This document shows, one piece after another, positions 11,446 through 23,101 of a stretch of DNA of 64,000 nucleotides. Origin of the DNA: an uncultured Reyranella sp. (lineage in GTDB: Bacteria > Pseudomonadota > Alphaproteobacteria > Reyranellales > Reyranellaceae); NCBI RefSeq assembly GCF_945957355.1, contig NZ_CAMFKM010000019.1:1-64000 (forward strand), in the 5' to 3' direction. The first letter of the stretch is position 1. Each line of letters opens with the position of its first letter. The translations under genes and the position numbers were made by a program. Below the pieces are notes generated by a model, which saw only the letters and a program-made list of their open reading frames with translations, ran no database searches and was not told the DNA's origin.

Positions 11446-12726
11446 TCACGGGCGAAGCGTGCCCGTGCCGCGCACGATGTTCTTGTAGGTCGTGAGCTCG
11501 ACCAGCCCGACCGGGCCGCGCGCATGCATGCGGTTGGTCGAGATGCCGATCTCCGCGCCCAGGCCGAACTCGCCGCCGTCGGCGAACTGCGTGCTGGCAT
11601 TGTGCATCACGATGGCGCTGTCGACCTCGCTCAGGAAGCGCTGTGCCGTCGCGTCGTTGTCGGTGACGATCGATTCGGTGTGCTGGCTGCCGTAGCGCGC
11701 GATGTGCCGGATGGCGCCGTCGACGCCGTCGACCGTGGCGACCGAGATGATCGGTTCGAGATATTCCGTGCGCCAGTCCTTCTCGGTGGCGGCCAGCGCC
11801 TTGGGATCGCGCTTGCGGACCTCGTCGTCGCCGCGCACTTCGCAGCCCAGCTCGTGCAGCCTGTCGAGCACCGGCTTCAGGTGCGTGTCGAGCGCAGCGC
11901 GGTCGACCAACAGGGTCTCGGCGGCGCCGCAGACGCTGACCCGGCGCATCTTGGCGTTGGCCACGAGGTCGCGCGCCATGGCGACGTCGGCGTCACGATC
12001 GACATAGACGTGGCAGATGCCGTCATAGTGGCGCAGCACCGGCACGCGGCTTTCCTGCGTCACGCGGTCGATCAGCGAGCGCCCGCCGCGCGGCACGATG
12101 AGGTCGAGCCAGTCCATGGCGCGCAGCATCTCGCCCACGGCGGCGCGATCCGTCGTCGGCACCAGCGCCACGCAATCCTCCGGCAGGCCGGCACTGGCCA
12201 GCGCGCGGCGCAGCAGCTCGACGATGGTGCGCGAGGAATGGAAGCTGTCGGAGCCGCCGCGCAGGACCACGACATTGCCCGATTTGATGCACAGCGCACC
12301 GGCATCGGCGGTAACGTTGGGCCGCGCCTCGTAGATCACGCCGATGATGCCGATCGGCACCCTCACGCGGCTGAGGGCGAGACCGTTGGGCCGTTTCCAC
12401 TCCTCGATGATCGCGCCGACCGGATCGGGCAGGGCGGCGATGTCGTCGAGGCCCTTGGCCATCGCCTCGATGCGCGCGTCGTTCAGCAGCAGCCGGTCCT
12501 GCAGGGCGCTGGTCATGCCGGCGGCCCTGGCCGCCTCGATGTCGCGCGCATTGGCGGTCAGGATCGCGCTCTTTTCCGCGCGGATCAGGCGGGCGGCTTC
12601 GAGGAGCGCCCTGTTCTTGGCGTCGGTCGGAGCGTTGCGCAGGAAGGCGGCGGCGGCTTTCGCGCGGCGGCCGAGCTCGGCCACGATGACCGTGGCGTCT
12701 TCGGCGGGCTTGGTCTGGACGTTCAT
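11446..12726 (-). CDS. proA: Glutamate-5-semialdehyde dehydrogenase
   Basis: MNVQTKPAEDATVIVAELGRRAKAAAAFL; PIGIIGVIYEARPNVTADAGALCIKSGNVVVLRGG. Confidence 0.97.
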   Translation of the reverse strand: MNVQTKPAEDATVIVAELGRRAKAAAAFLRNAPTDAKNRALLEAARLIRAEKSAILTANARDIEAARAAGMTSALQDRLLLNDARIEAMAKGLDDIAALPDPVGAIIEEWKRPNGLALSRVRVPIGIIGVIYEARPNVTADAGALCIKSGNVVVLRGGSDSFHSSRTIVELLRRALASAGLPEDCVALVPTTDRAAVGEMLRAMDWLDLIVPRGGRSLIDRVTQESRVPVLRHYDGICHVYVDRDADVAMARDLVANAKMRRVSVCGAAETLLVDRAALDTHLKPVLDRLHELGCEVRGDDEVRKRDPKALAATEKDWRTEYLEPIISVATVDGVDGAIRHIARYGSQHTESIVTDNDATAQRFLSEVDSAIVMHNASTQFADGGEFGLGAEIGISTNRMHARGPVGLVELTTYKNIVRGTGTLRP

Positions 12727-12742
12727 GGACTGCTCCGTCTGT

Positions 12743-13858
12743 TCACTCGACCACGAGGTCGTCGCGATGGACGATCTCGTCGCGGCCGCGGAAGCCCAGC
12801 AGCCGCTCGATGTCGACGCTCTTGCGGCCGGCGATGCGGCGCGCATCCTCGGCGGCATAGGCGACCAGCCCGCGCGCGAGAACCCTGCCGCCGCGATCCT
12901 TCACGTCGACCACATCCCCGCGCCGGAATTCGCCGGCGACCGCGGTCACGCCGGCCGGCAGCAGGCTCTTGCCGGAGGACAGCGCGCGCACCGCACCATC
13001 GTCGACGACGAGCGTGCCGGCAGTCTTGAGCGAGCCCTTGATCCACTTCTTGCGCGCCGACAGGGGCGAGCCCTCGGGCAGGAACCAGCTGCAGCGCGCG
13101 GTGCCGTCGATCAGCGCGCCCAGCGCGCCCACCTTGCGGCCGTCGGCAATGGCCATGCGGCAGCCCGCGGCCATGGCGATACGGCCGGCCATCAGCTTGG
13201 TCACCATGCCGCCGTTGGACATCTCCGAGGCCGCAACACCTGCCATCGCCTCGATCTCGGGCGTGATCTCGCGGATCTCGGGAATGAACGTCGCCGAGGT
13301 ATCGCTGCGCGGGTCGCCCGTATAGAGACCGTCGATGTCGGACAGCAGGACCAGCGTGTCGGCCGAGATCATCTCGGCGACGCGAGCGCCGAGGCGGTCG
13401 TTGTCGCCGAAGCGGATCTCGTCGGTGGCGACCGTGTCGTTCTCGTTGATCACCGGGATGGCGCCGAGGCCGAGCAGGGTGGCCATGGTCTGCCGCGCAT
13501 TGAGGTAGCGGCGGCGCTCCTCCGAATCGTTCAGGGTCAGCAGGATCTGCGCCACGGTGATGCCGTGCCGTGCCAACGCCTCCTGGTAGGCCTGGGCGAG
13601 CCGGATCTGGCCGGTGGCCGCGGCGGCCTGGCTCTCCTCGAGGCGCAGCGGCCCCGACGCCAGCTTGAGATGGGTACGGCCCAGGCGAATGGCGCCGGAC
13701 GAGACCAGCACGACCTCGCAGCCGCCTTTGTGCAGGCGCGCCACATCGTTGGTCAGGGCCTCGAGCCAGTCGCGCCGGACCTCGCCCTTCGTCTCGTCCA
13801 CCAGGATCGAGGAGCCGATCTTGACGACCAGCCGCCTGGCGCGGGCGAGGGGAGTCAT
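12743..13858 (-). CDS. proB: Glutamate 5-kinase
   Basis: [14 protein letters not shown]..., [30 protein letters not shown]-terminal PUA region. Confidence 0.97.
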   Translation of the reverse strand: MTPLARARRLVVKIGSSILVDETKGEVRRDWLEALTNDVARLHKGGCEVVLVSSGAIRLGRTHLKLASGPLRLEESQAAAATGQIRLAQAYQEALARHGITVAQILLTLNDSEERRRYLNARQTMATLLGLGAIPVINENDTVATDEIRFGDNDRLGARVAEMISADTLVLLSDIDGLYTGDPRSDTSATFIPEIREITPEIEAMAGVAASEMSNGGMVTKLMAGRIAMAAGCRMAIADGRKVGALGALIDGTARCSWFLPEGSPLSARKKWIKGSLKTAGTLVVDDGAVRALSSGKSLLPAGVTAVAGEFRRGDVVDVKDRGGRVLARGLVAYAAEDARRIAGRKSVDIERLLGFRGRDEIVHRDDLVVE

Positions 13859-14868
13859 GCCGCGTCCTCGGCGGGTGCGCGCTGCTTGTCGACCAGCTTC
13901 ATCAGCTCGTGCAGCAGCGGTTGGACGCCCTGGCCCGAGACGGCCGAAATCACATGCACGGTCTTGCGGCTCACCTTCGCGAGCTGCGCGCGCTTGGTTT
14001 CGATGTCTTCGGGCGTCATGGCATCGGTCTTGTTGAGGGCCAGGATTTCCTTCTTGCGCGCGAGGTTGCCGCCATAGGCCTTCAGCTCGCGACGCACCGT
14101 GCGATAGGCATCGGCCACGTCGTCCTGCGTGCCGTCGACCAGGTGCAGCAGCGCGCGGCAGCGCTCGACATGGCCGAGGAAGCGCGTGCCGAGGCCCGCA
14201 CCTTCATGCGCGCCCTCGATGAGGCCCGGAATGTCGGCCATCACGAACTCGCGCTCGCCCACCTTCACCACACCGAGGCCGGGGTGCAGCGTCGTGAATG
14301 GATAGTCGGCGATCTTGGGCTTGGCGTTGGTGTTGGTGGAGAGGAACGTCGACTTGCCGGCATTGGGCAGGCCGACCAGGCCGATATCGGCGATCAGCTT
14401 GAGCCTGAGCCACAGCGCCATCTCCTCGCCGGGCCAGCCCTTGTCGGCGCGGCGCGGCGCGCGGTTGGTCGAGGTCTTGTAGTGCAGGTTGCCATAGCCG
14501 CCGTCGCCGCCCTTGGCGATGACGATCCTCTGGCCGATCTCGGTCATGTCGGCCAGCAGCGTCTCGTTGTCCTCGGCGAAGACCTGCGTGCCGCGCGGCA
14601 GGCGCAGCACGATGTCCTTGCCCTTGGCGCCGGTGCGCTGGCTGCCCATGCCGTGATGGCCGGTCTCGGCCTTGAAGTGCTGGGCGTAGCGGTAGTCGAT
14701 CAGCGTGTTGAGGCCGTCGACGCATTCGAGGATGACGTCGCCGCCGCGGCCGCCGTCGCCGCCGTCCGGACCGCCGAACTCGATGAACTTCTCACGGCGA
14801 AAGCCCGCGCATCCCGCGCCGCCATTGCCGGAGCGGATGTAGATCTTGGCCTGGTCGAGGAACTTCAT
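13855..14868 (-). CDS. obgE: GTPase ObgE/CgtA
   Basis: [72 protein letters not shown]. Confidence 0.98.
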   Translation of the reverse strand: MKFLDQAKIYIRSGNGGAGCAGFRREKFIEFGGPDGGDGGRGGDVILECVDGLNTLIDYRYAQHFKAETGHHGMGSQRTGAKGKDIVLRLPRGTQVFAEDNETLLADMTEIGQRIVIAKGGDGGYGNLHYKTSTNRAPRRADKGWPGEEMALWLRLKLIADIGLVGLPNAGKSTFLSTNTNAKPKIADYPFTTLHPGLGVVKVGEREFVMADIPGLIEGAHEGAGLGTRFLGHVERCRALLHLVDGTQDDVADAYRTVRRELKAYGGNLARKKEILALNKTDAMTPEDIETKRAQLAKVSRKTVHVISAVSGQGVQPLLHELMKLVDKQRAPAEDAA

Positions 14869-14882
14869 GGGTAGGGTCCAGA

Positions 14883-14917
14883 AACGAAAAGGGGGAACGG
14901 CGAGCCGCTCCCCCTTC
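14883..14917 (-). terminator. Rho-independent terminator downstream of rplU-rpmA
   Basis: Minus-strand AAGGGGGAGCGGC-TCG-CCGTTCCCCCTTTTCGTTTC: long GC-rich stem followed by a T-rich run, between the rpmA stop and obgE start. Confidence 0.75.
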
Positions 14918-14941
14918 ACAAATCCAATGGGATGAACGGCT

Positions 14942-15214
14942 CTATTCGGCAGCCAGTGCCGGCGCCGGGAGCACGTTCACCTCGACCTTGCCACCCGACC
15001 GGGTGCGGAAGGACACGACGCCGTCCGCGACGGCGAAGAGGGTGTGGTCGCGGCCGACGCCGACATTCTCGCCGGCGCTCATCTTGGTGCCGCGCTGGCG
15101 GACCAGGATGTTGCCCGAGACGACCTTCTGGCCGCCGAAGCGCTTCACGCCCAGGCGCTTGCCGTCGGAATCGCGGCCGTTACGCGAGGAGCCGCCTGCT
15201 TTCTTATGTGCCAT
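14942..15214 (-). CDS. rpmA: 50S ribosomal protein L27
   Basis: [31 protein letters not shown]. Confidence 0.99.
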   Translation of the reverse strand: MAHKKAGGSSRNGRDSDGKRLGVKRFGGQKVVSGNILVRQRGTKMSAGENVGVGRDHTLFAVADGVVSFRTRSGGKVEVNVLPAPALAAE

Positions 15215-15236
15215 CGTACTACTCCGGTCGCTTCAG

Positions 15237-15536
15237 TTAGGCGACGATCTGTTCGATCTTGACCACCGTCAGGTCCTGACGGTGACCGTTCTTGCGCCGC
15301 GAGTTCTGGCGACGGCGCTTCTTGAAGACGATCAGGTGCTCGCCGCGGGCCTGCTTCACGATCGAGCCCACGACCTTGGCGCCGGCAACGGTCGGCGCGC
15401 CGACCTTGTCGCCGACCATCAGCACGTCGGTGAATTCGACCTTGGCGCCGGCCTCACCGTCGATCTTCTCGACCGTGAGCTGGTCGTCGGCGGCGACCGT
15501 GTATTGCTTTCCACCCGTGCGGATTACGGCGATCAT
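15237..15536 (-). CDS. rplU: 50S ribosomal protein L21
   Basis: [30 protein letters not shown]...; [14 protein letters not shown]. Confidence 0.98.
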   Translation of the reverse strand: MIAVIRTGGKQYTVAADDQLTVEKIDGEAGAKVEFTDVLMVGDKVGAPTVAGAKVVGSIVKQARGEHLIVFKKRRRQNSRRKNGHRQDLTVVKIEQIVA

Positions 15537-15886
15537 GATGACACCTGGCTTGAGGTTCTCCGGCTCGAATTGCCGAAAAACACGAAAGAACGCGGCGGAC
15601 CCGCAGGGCCCGCCGAAGAAGCGCGGAATATACGCATGCCGGTTCTTGAGTCAATGTCGGAGAAGCGCCGGGCGATGCCTCGTCGATGGGGCGGTTCGGG
15701 CCCGGAAAATCCAATGATTTCAGGGGGCGACGCGCGGGACAGCGCTCGCTGGAAACATCAAACGGCCTCCGGGTGTGCGATCTGGGGGTCCTTAAGAGCT
15801 TGAATTGATGCGCTTATTCGGATTTCCGCCTCCCTGTGCCGGAACCTGTTGCTCCCCCAAGGACGCCCGCCTATAAACCCGCGCTC

Positions 15887-15976
<90 letters not shown>

Positions 15977-16277
15977 TTTGTCCGTGAACTGACAGTCTCT
16001 CCGTCCCCGCGACGGCCACAGAAAGCCCAATAGCCGCGGGCATTCCGATTTGGACCTGTTGACCGGCCTCGGCGCCGGAAGGGCCGAATGTCTCTCTCCC
16101 AGGCCCTTTCTCTCCAAAGCTGATGACTGCGGGATTTAGTACGCTTCTTGTAAGTCTCTGATCTAATTGACGAATTCGGGGCGTGGTTCTGCGTGTTTCG
16201 ATGGTCCGGGCGGTCAGAGAGCGGAGCCGGGATCCGAAGTTCGGGTAGGCGCGGCCGCAATAGCTGGACCTTCGTCG

Positions 16278-19200
16278 TTATGCACTCGTATCAGCACGTG
16301 GCGGCGCTTGCGGTGGCGCCGCACCCTGATGGTAAGTCGCATCGAATACCGTGTCCGTTAGCCAGCGCTTGAAGCCGGGGTTGTCGCTGAACTGTTTGAA
16401 CAGCTCGGTATGATCGGACAGCAGCTCTAGCACCACGCGATTGAGCGCTTTGTCATGCTCCAGCTTGGCGTTTTGCTTGTCGGAGTGCGCTTGTGCGTTC
16501 TGGTATGCCTTGTCCTGCGCCACCCGCGCGGGGATCTCCTCGGCGATAACCTTGCGGATCTTATCCTCGTCTTTCCACTCGATGTTCCCGAAAAGGTCAT
16601 TAAAAGTTCTGACGATCGCTGAGAGCCTATCGATCTCTGCCTCGGCCCTGCCTCCACCACCTGCCGGCGGTACTGGCTCAACCGTGGCGTCCGCGTCGGC
16701 CATCACCATCTTCAAAGCAGCTTTGGCCTCCACTCGGTAGCTGTCCATGTCGATGGTCTCCAGCACCCCTCTTGAGAGGTCCTCTTCCTTGGGAGCGGGC
16801 AACTTGGGGATTAGGAAGTTCAGGAAGATCGACAGCTTTTCCCACGCCGGGTGGCCATAGCTCAGGATCGCGGCAAGGAAGCCGTAACTGCGCACGAAGG
16901 CTTTGGCTTTTCCCTTGAAGTTGACCTGATCGGCTTCGCCGAGCTTATCGTTGTATTCGGCCACGCAAGCATCGAGGACGGGGTCGAGTTTGTCCCGGTC
17001 TGCGCCGCTCAGGTACAGCGCCACCAAATCTTCCACCTGCGGCCAGCTATATACCTGCTGCCCGTCGAGTTCAGCCTTCAGGTCGTGCAGCTTGTTGGCG
17101 TCTGTCTCGCCGGTCTGGATGGTGGCGCGGTAGTAGTCCTGGAACGCAGACTTGACCGCCTCGGCGTTGTCGGCGAAGTCGAGCACAAAGGTGTCGTGCT
17201 TCTGCGGATGCGCGCGGTTCAAGCGCGATAGAGTCTGAACCGCCAGAACACCTGCTAACGGCTTGTCCACGTACATCGTGTGCAGCAGGGGTTCATCGAA
17301 GCCGGTGACGAACTTGTTGGCAACGACCAGGAACCGATACGGGTCTTGCTTGAGATTGGCCGGAATGTCCTTGCTCGGAAACCCGTTCAGATCGGCTTCG
17401 GTCTTCTTATGGCCCCCAATCGCAAAGTCACCTGAGTACGCCACGATGGCCTTATACGGGCTCTTGATCATCGTGAGGTAGTCCGACACCTCGCGCCAGT
17501 AGTCGATGGCCCTCGCAATGCCGTTGCACACAATCATCGCCCGCGCCTTGCCGCCGATTTTCTGCTTGCCCGCGACCTGTGCGATGAAGTGGTCGACCAT
17601 GATCTCGGCCTTGCTGCGGATGGCCTTATCGTTTGATTCGACGTAGTGGCGGATCTTTTTGAGCGCTTTAACCTTGTCGAATTCCGGGTCGTCCGCCACC
17701 GTCTTGGCCACCTGGTAGAAGCTGTTGTAGGTGGTGTAGTTCTCTACTACGTCGAGGATAAACCTTTCCTGGATGGCCTGCTTGGTGGTGTAGGTGAGTT
17801 CCCCAGGTGAACGGAACTGGACCTCGTCGCCAACGAGGATCTTCTCGCCGAACAACTCTAGCGTCTTGTTCTTGGGGGTGGCGGTGAAGGCGAAGTAGCT
17901 GGCGTTGGCCAGCAGCTTGCGCGAGGCGATGCGCTTTTCGATTTCCGTGTTGACCGCATCCTGTGTGCTGTCTTCCTCGAACTCCTCCTCCGTAACCTTG
18001 CCACCGAGAGCTTCGTGCATCCGCGCCGTGGTCTTGCCGCCTTGGCTGGAATGCGCCTCGTCAATCAACAGCGCGAAGCTTTTGCTGGAGAGGTCACCCA
18101 GTTCATCAAGGATGAACGGAAATTTCTGCACCGTGGTGACGATGATTTTCTTACCGCGACGTAAGTACTCCCGTAATTCCTGCGCGTTATCGGAGTGGCC
18201 GAAGATCGCTGCCACGTGGTCGTAACCCTTAATGGTACGAGCGATCTGTGTATCCAGCGCGCGCCGGTCGGTGATGACGATGATGGAATCGAACTGCGCT
18301 GTCAGCGGGTCGTCCTTGCGACGAAGCTCCACCAACTGGTGCGCCAGCCAAGCAATGGTGTTGCTCTTGCCACTGCCTGCCGAATGTTGAACTAGGTAAC
18401 GCCTGCCGACCCCATCGCCGTGTGCCCGACGCAGTAGGGCGCGAACCGTGCGCAACTGATGGAAGCGCGGAAAGACCTGCTTACGCTTCTTGCGCTTCTT
18501 GCTGCTGGCGCCCGCTTCTTCCTCTTCCACTACCTGCGCATAACTCTCGATGATGTTGGCCAGCGACTCGCGAGTCAAAACCTGCTTCCACAGGTAGTCG
18601 GTCTTCAGACCATCCGGGTTAGGCGGATTGCCTGCGCCGCTGTTCCAACCCTGGTTGAATGGCAAGAACCAAGACGCTTTGCCCTTCAATTCGGTGCAGA
18701 ACGCGGCCTCCGCGTCATCGATCGCAAAGTGCGCAACGCATCGACCCAATTGAAACAGTAGCTCCTGGGGGTTGCGCGTGGTCTCATATTGGACAATGGC
18801 ATCCGCTAACGTCTGCTTGGTCAGCGAGTTCTTCAATTCGAACGTTAGTATCGGCAGACCGTTGATGAAAATAACCAAATCCAGTTCGTTGCCGGAGTCG
18901 TTGCTGTAACGCACCTGCCTGGTAACGCTGAAGATGTTTCTGCCAAAGGCGTCCGCTGCGACGGCGTTGCCTGGCGTGGGCAGCAGTTTGTAGAGATCGA
19001 CGTGTACCGGCCCATGGCTCACGCCCTTACGCAGCACATCCACCACGCCGCGCTTGGTAATCTCACCTTGCAGCCGGTGCAAGAACTGAGTGCGTTTGAT
19101 ACCGTCCGCCGATAGTTCCAGCGTATCTAACGCCTTGGGCTGGGTGGCTTGCAAAAAGGCTAGCAGTTGCACCACATCCAGCGCTACGTCGCGGTTGTAG

Positions 19201-19349
19201 TCGGTAGGTTTGCCCTGTTTGTAACCGTTGTGGGTTGCGGCGAAGTCGGTGGGAGCCAGGGCATGGCTGTACTCGGGCTGCGGCACGCCGGTCAGGCCGC
19301 GCACCACGCGCGCCTCGAACCAGCGCTCGCTGGTGTCAGTCTTAGCCAT
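16278..19349 (-). CDS. hsdR: Type I restriction endonuclease subunit R
   Basis: GLPILTFELKN nuclease region; QHSAGSGKSNTIAWLAHQL; LLIDEAHSSQGG; FTATPKNKT. Confidence 0.95.
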   Translation of the reverse strand: MAKTDTSERWFEARVVRGLTGVPQPEYSHALAPTDFAATHNGYKQGKPTDYNRDVALDVVQLLAFLQATQPKALDTLELSADGIKRTQFLHRLQGEITKRGVVDVLRKGVSHGPVHVDLYKLLPTPGNAVAADAFGRNIFSVTRQVRYSNDSGNELDLVIFINGLPILTFELKNSLTKQTLADAIVQYETTRNPQELLFQLGRCVAHFAIDDAEAAFCTELKGKASWFLPFNQGWNSGAGNPPNPDGLKTDYLWKQVLTRESLANIIESYAQVVEEEEAGASSKKRKKRKQVFPRFHQLRTVRALLRRAHGDGVGRRYLVQHSAGSGKSNTIAWLAHQLVELRRKDDPLTAQFDSIIVITDRRALDTQIARTIKGYDHVAAIFGHSDNAQELREYLRRGKKIIVTTVQKFPFILDELGDLSSKSFALLIDEAHSSQGGKTTARMHEALGGKVTEEEFEEDSTQDAVNTEIEKRIASRKLLANASYFAFTATPKNKTLELFGEKILVGDEVQFRSPGELTYTTKQAIQERFILDVVENYTTYNSFYQVAKTVADDPEFDKVKALKKIRHYVESNDKAIRSKAEIMVDHFIAQVAGKQKIGGKARAMIVCNGIARAIDYWREVSDYLTMIKSPYKAIVAYSGDFAIGGHKKTEADLNGFPSKDIPANLKQDPYRFLVVANKFVTGFDEPLLHTMYVDKPLAGVLAVQTLSRLNRAHPQKHDTFVLDFADNAEAVKSAFQDYYRATIQTGETDANKLHDLKAELDGQQVYSWPQVEDLVALYLSGADRDKLDPVLDACVAEYNDKLGEADQVNFKGKAKAFVRSYGFLAAILSYGHPAWEKLSIFLNFLIPKLPAPKEEDLSRGVLETIDMDSYRVEAKAALKMVMADADATVEPVPPAGGGGRAEAEIDRLSAIVRTFNDLFGNIEWKDEDKIRKVIAEEIPARVAQDKAYQNAQAHSDKQNAKLEHDKALNRVVLELLSDHTELFKQFSDNPGFKRWLTDTVFDATYHQGAAPPQAPPRADTSA

Positions 19350-20703
19350 CGCCGTCCTCCGCGTCCGTCACATTCCCTTGGCCATCGCCGAGCGCGGCTA
19401 AGGCCGTGTCGTCCGCCATGTCCTCCGGGCCAGGCTGCCAGTCACGCACGTCGACTTGGCCTGTGACCGCGTCGGCAATCAGGCGGTCCCGGTATTCGCG
19501 GATCAGCTTGATTTCTTCTTCGGTGCGGGCGATGGCGTCATCAACTGGAGCCGTTTCAGCTTCAACGTGCCCCACGATCTGCATCTGCTCGATTTTGCCA
19601 GGAACGGGAAAACGAAGGCGCTTCACGTCACCGGACGAAAGGTGTTTCACCGTCGTCGATAGCGTAAGATCATTGACGAACTTGAGGGCTTTCGTGATGA
19701 CTAGCGCCAAGTACTCCGTGGTGATCTGCTTACGCGGGCGTAAACAGCACATCCGCTGGTTTAGCAAGGCGCGCCCGCCACGCCAACGTGCTGCATTGAA
19801 GTCGCCATCCATTCCGACGATGAGATCGCCAGTGTTGATCACTGCTTCACGAACTTCCGGACCATTGAAGTGGACTTCCGTGTGGGTTCGATTTAGGTCG
19901 CGAATACGAACTAACGGATGCCCAATGGTCGCGTCAAAGAATCCACTGTCGAACGGATAGCCGTTGACGATCTGCACTGCGGAGCCGATGTGAACGACTT
20001 GCCAATGCTCCGGCACCTCGCCTAGCCATTCGATGCCGGACGGCTTGAGCGTGACCGCCGCGTCGAGACCACGTGTGACCGCTTGGTCGATGATGCGCAG
20101 CTTCTGCTCGGTGAGCAACTTGATGAGATCGCGCTTGGCCTTGATGAAGCGGGCGATGTGTACGTCCTGCGCGTGCAGGTAGGCGACGATCTGGTCTTGC
20201 TCAGGGCGCGGTGGCTGGATCAGCGTAATGTCGAGGAACTGGTTTGGATACAGTCGTAGGCGCGAGGATTGGATGCCAGTCGAGCGACCGATGTATTCAG
20301 CCACGTAAGCGCGGGTGCGCAACAGGTAGTCTAGGTAGGCCGGGTTGAAGCTGTCGGCGCGGTGCGGCCGGTACACTCCGTAGGCGGGACTGACGATGCC
20401 CACGTGTCTGCTCGCACCAAGCGCCGCCATCCATGCCCACAGCGTGTTGATGACGATGTCGCCTGGACGGCACAGCTTCGAGCCAACATAGCTCGCTGCC
20501 TTGAACATCGTGACATTCTTTTGGCTGCGCGGTGTGACGCCGGTTAGGTGCGATACCGACAGCAGTTCCTCCTGCCCGGTGCGCGAGCGTTCGTCTACCT
20601 CGCGGAAGAAGGTCTTGGCGCGTTGCTCGTTCCAGTGTTCTGGTACGGTAGGCAACCAACGCATCTTTGGCAGCCGGTAGCTTGGATATATGCTCCTTAT
20701 CAC
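19342..20703 (-). CDS. hsdS: Type I restriction-modification specificity subunit S
   Basis: Two target-recognition halves (MRWLPTVPEHWNEQRAK... and IEWLGEVPEHWQVVHIGSAVQIVNG...); GTG start overlaps hsdM stop. Confidence 0.94.
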   Translation of the reverse strand: MIRSIYPSYRLPKMRWLPTVPEHWNEQRAKTFFREVDERSRTGQEELLSVSHLTGVTPRSQKNVTMFKAASYVGSKLCRPGDIVINTLWAWMAALGASRHVGIVSPAYGVYRPHRADSFNPAYLDYLLRTRAYVAEYIGRSTGIQSSRLRLYPNQFLDITLIQPPRPEQDQIVAYLHAQDVHIARFIKAKRDLIKLLTEQKLRIIDQAVTRGLDAAVTLKPSGIEWLGEVPEHWQVVHIGSAVQIVNGYPFDSGFFDATIGHPLVRIRDLNRTHTEVHFNGPEVREAVINTGDLIVGMDGDFNAARWRGGRALLNQRMCCLRPRKQITTEYLALVITKALKFVNDLTLSTTVKHLSSGDVKRLRFPVPGKIEQMQIVGHVEAETAPVDDAIARTEEEIKLIREYRDRLIADAVTGQVDVRDWQPGPEDMADDTALAALGDGQGNVTDAEDGDG

Positions 20704-23090
20704 TATCGCGCGCCCCCAACGATCTTGTGTAGCAGTCCTTCGCTCTGTTGCTCGAGCGCGAGGATGTCAGCGCGAATTTCCGCCAGCGTGCGGAGCGGTG
20801 CGGGTTTGTAGAAGTAGCGGGCGAACGAAATCTCGTAGCCGATCTGGGTCTTGTCTCTGGCAATCCACGCATCCGGCGCGTGCGGCAGTACCTCGCGGGC
20901 AAAGAAGGCGTCGATGCCGCCCGGTTCCTTCAACGGCACCTGCTCGGTATCGCGCAACTCGCTGTCAGGTTCGTACTCAACTGTGAAGCGATCCTTGCCT
21001 ACAGCCTCCAGGTGCACGCCATCAAGTCCGGGCTCAAAGTTCTCGCCCGCTTTGAGCTTGCTTCGCTTGGTGACGACCGGTGGCGCGGTCTCGTCGCGCC
21101 AGCTCACTACCTTGTAGATGGCTTTCTTCTCGGGCGCTCCGAGCTTGTCGCCCTGCGCCTTGAGTGCGGCATCGAAGCGGGAGCGGAACTCGTTGTGGTC
21201 GTCGAACACGGCGCTACCCATCGCCCTTTGCGTTCGTAGTGCCACCTCCATTAGCGCCTTGTCGCGGTACCACGTAGAGGCGTCGAGGAGCTTCTTGCGG
21301 CGCTTGGCGGGCACGGCCTTACGGGCGGTGGAGCCTTCGCCGTCATCGCCAATGTCGCTGTCTTCACTATCGTCTTCTTCGTCCTCATTCTCGCCTTTCA
21401 ACCACGCTTCGATGATCGGTTTGCGCTTGGCGAACTCAGTATAAAGCGCCTCGCCGTGCGTGGCGTAGATCTCGGCGCGCAGTGCCTCTTCGCCGGTGGC
21501 AAAACGCAGGGGCTCGATTCTTTCGTCGGAGAGTTGGCTTTTCAGCCGCAGCGGACGTTCGACAGTGATCTTCCAGTAGCCAAAGTCCTGTGTGTCGAAC
21601 CACTTGGACTCAGCGGTTTCTCCTGCATTGCCGAGGTAAAGATCCAGGATGCGGGCTACATCGGCATCACTCAGTTCGCAATTCTTCTTACCAAGGTTGC
21701 GGCGCAGCGGCTGGAACCACCGAGATGCATCGATCAGCTGCACTTTGCCACGGCGCTCTTCGGTCTTCTTGTTGGCTAGCACCCAGACGTAGGTAGCGAT
21801 TCCCGTATTGTAGAAGATGTTGAGCGGCAGGGCGATGATGGCTTCGAGCCAGTCGTTCTCCAGTACCCAGCGGCGGATGTTGCTTTCGCCCTGGCCCGCG
21901 TCGCCGGTGAACAGCGCCGAGCCGTTGTGCACGAGTGCGATGCGGCTCCCCAGCGGCGTGTTGTGCTTCATCTTTTGCAGCTTATTCACCTGGAACATGA
22001 GCTGCCCGTCGCTGGATCGGGTGAGGAGCTTGAATTCGGCGTTGCCCGCATGGCTGACGATGAAGCGTGGGTCGCTGAATTCCTTCTTGCCGCCCATGCG
22101 CTCGAGATCGGTCTTCCAGCTCTTGCCGTAGGGCGGATTGGAGATCATGAAGTCGAATTCGCGACTGCGGAATTGGTCGGCAGACAGAGTGGATTTGTCC
22201 GCGCCGCCAAAGATGTTCTCGGCCTCCGCGCCTTCGCCTTTCAAGAGCAGGTCGGCTTTGCAGATGGCGTAGGTTTCGTCGCTGATTTCCTGTCCGAACA
22301 GATGGATGGATACTTCCTTGCCGTGTTCGCCGGCCAGTTCGTGCAAGGCTTCTTCGGCAACGGTCAGCATCCCGCCAGTTCCGCAGGAACCGTCGTAGAG
22401 CGAATAAGTGCTAGATTCGATGCGGTCGGCCACCGGCAGAAACAGCAGCTTCGCCATGAGCTGCACCACGTCGCGCGGGGTGAAGTGCTCGCCGGCCTCT
22501 TCATTGTTTTCTTCGTTGAAGCGCCGGATAAGCTCCTCGAACACCGTGCCCATGCCGTGGTTGTCCAGCGCGGGCAGCTTGATGCGGCCGTCGACATCCC
22601 TAACCGGCAGCGGCGCGAGATTGATCTCGGGGTCGAGGAAGTCTTCGATTAGGTAGCCTAGGACGTGGGAATCCACGAGCTTCTGGATCTGGTTGCGGAA
22701 ATTGAACTTGTTGAGAATTTCCTGCACGTTGGGCGAGAAGCCATCAAGATAGGCAATGAAATCGTCTCGAAGGCGCTGCCCTGACGCGCTGGCTTTCAGC
22801 TTGGTAAGGGTGAATTCTGACACGTTGTAGAAAGCTTGGCCTGCTGCCATACGCAGCGCGCCGTCTTGTTCGGCTACCTTGTGGGTATCGAGAAACCTCT
22901 TGCGCTCAAGCACCTCGTTCTTAGTGGCCTCAAGCACGGCGTCGAGCCGACGTAGCACAGTGAATGGAAGGATCACGTCGCGGTACTTGCCGCGCACATA
23001 GACGTCGCGCAGGCGATCGTCGGCGATGTTCCAGATGAAGTCGGAAATCCACTTTATCTGGCTTTTGTCTTGCTGTTGCTTCTTCTGCAT
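20703..23090 (-). CDS. hsdM: Type I restriction-modification methyltransferase subunit M
   Basis: GEHFTPRDVVQLMAKLL, YDGSCGTGGML, FDFMISNPPYGKSW; start at MQKKQQQDKSQIKWISDF. Confidence 0.96.
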   Translation of the reverse strand: MQKKQQQDKSQIKWISDFIWNIADDRLRDVYVRGKYRDVILPFTVLRRLDAVLEATKNEVLERKRFLDTHKVAEQDGALRMAAGQAFYNVSEFTLTKLKASASGQRLRDDFIAYLDGFSPNVQEILNKFNFRNQIQKLVDSHVLGYLIEDFLDPEINLAPLPVRDVDGRIKLPALDNHGMGTVFEELIRRFNEENNEEAGEHFTPRDVVQLMAKLLFLPVADRIESSTYSLYDGSCGTGGMLTVAEEALHELAGEHGKEVSIHLFGQEISDETYAICKADLLLKGEGAEAENIFGGADKSTLSADQFRSREFDFMISNPPYGKSWKTDLERMGGKKEFSDPRFIVSHAGNAEFKLLTRSSDGQLMFQVNKLQKMKHNTPLGSRIALVHNGSALFTGDAGQGESNIRRWVLENDWLEAIIALPLNIFYNTGIATYVWVLANKKTEERRGKVQLIDASRWFQPLRRNLGKKNCELSDADVARILDLYLGNAGETAESKWFDTQDFGYWKITVERPLRLKSQLSDERIEPLRFATGEEALRAEIYATHGEALYTEFAKRKPIIEAWLKGENEDEEDDSEDSDIGDDGEGSTARKAVPAKRRKKLLDASTWYRDKALMEVALRTQRAMGSAVFDDHNEFRSRFDAALKAQGDKLGAPEKKAIYKVVSWRDETAPPVVTKRSKLKAGENFEPGLDGVHLEAVGKDRFTVEYEPDSELRDTEQVPLKEPGGIDAFFAREVLPHAPDAWIARDKTQIGYEISFARYFYKPAPLRTLAEIRADILALEQQSEGLLHKIVGGAR

Positions 23091-23101
23091 CGCTATTTTC
23101 C

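Noticed and set aside
11158-13029. 623-aa plus-strand ORF
   Set aside because: Antisense to nadD and proA; shadow ORF.
12344-14077. 577-aa plus-strand ORF
   Set aside because: Antisense to proA, proB and obgE; shadow ORF.
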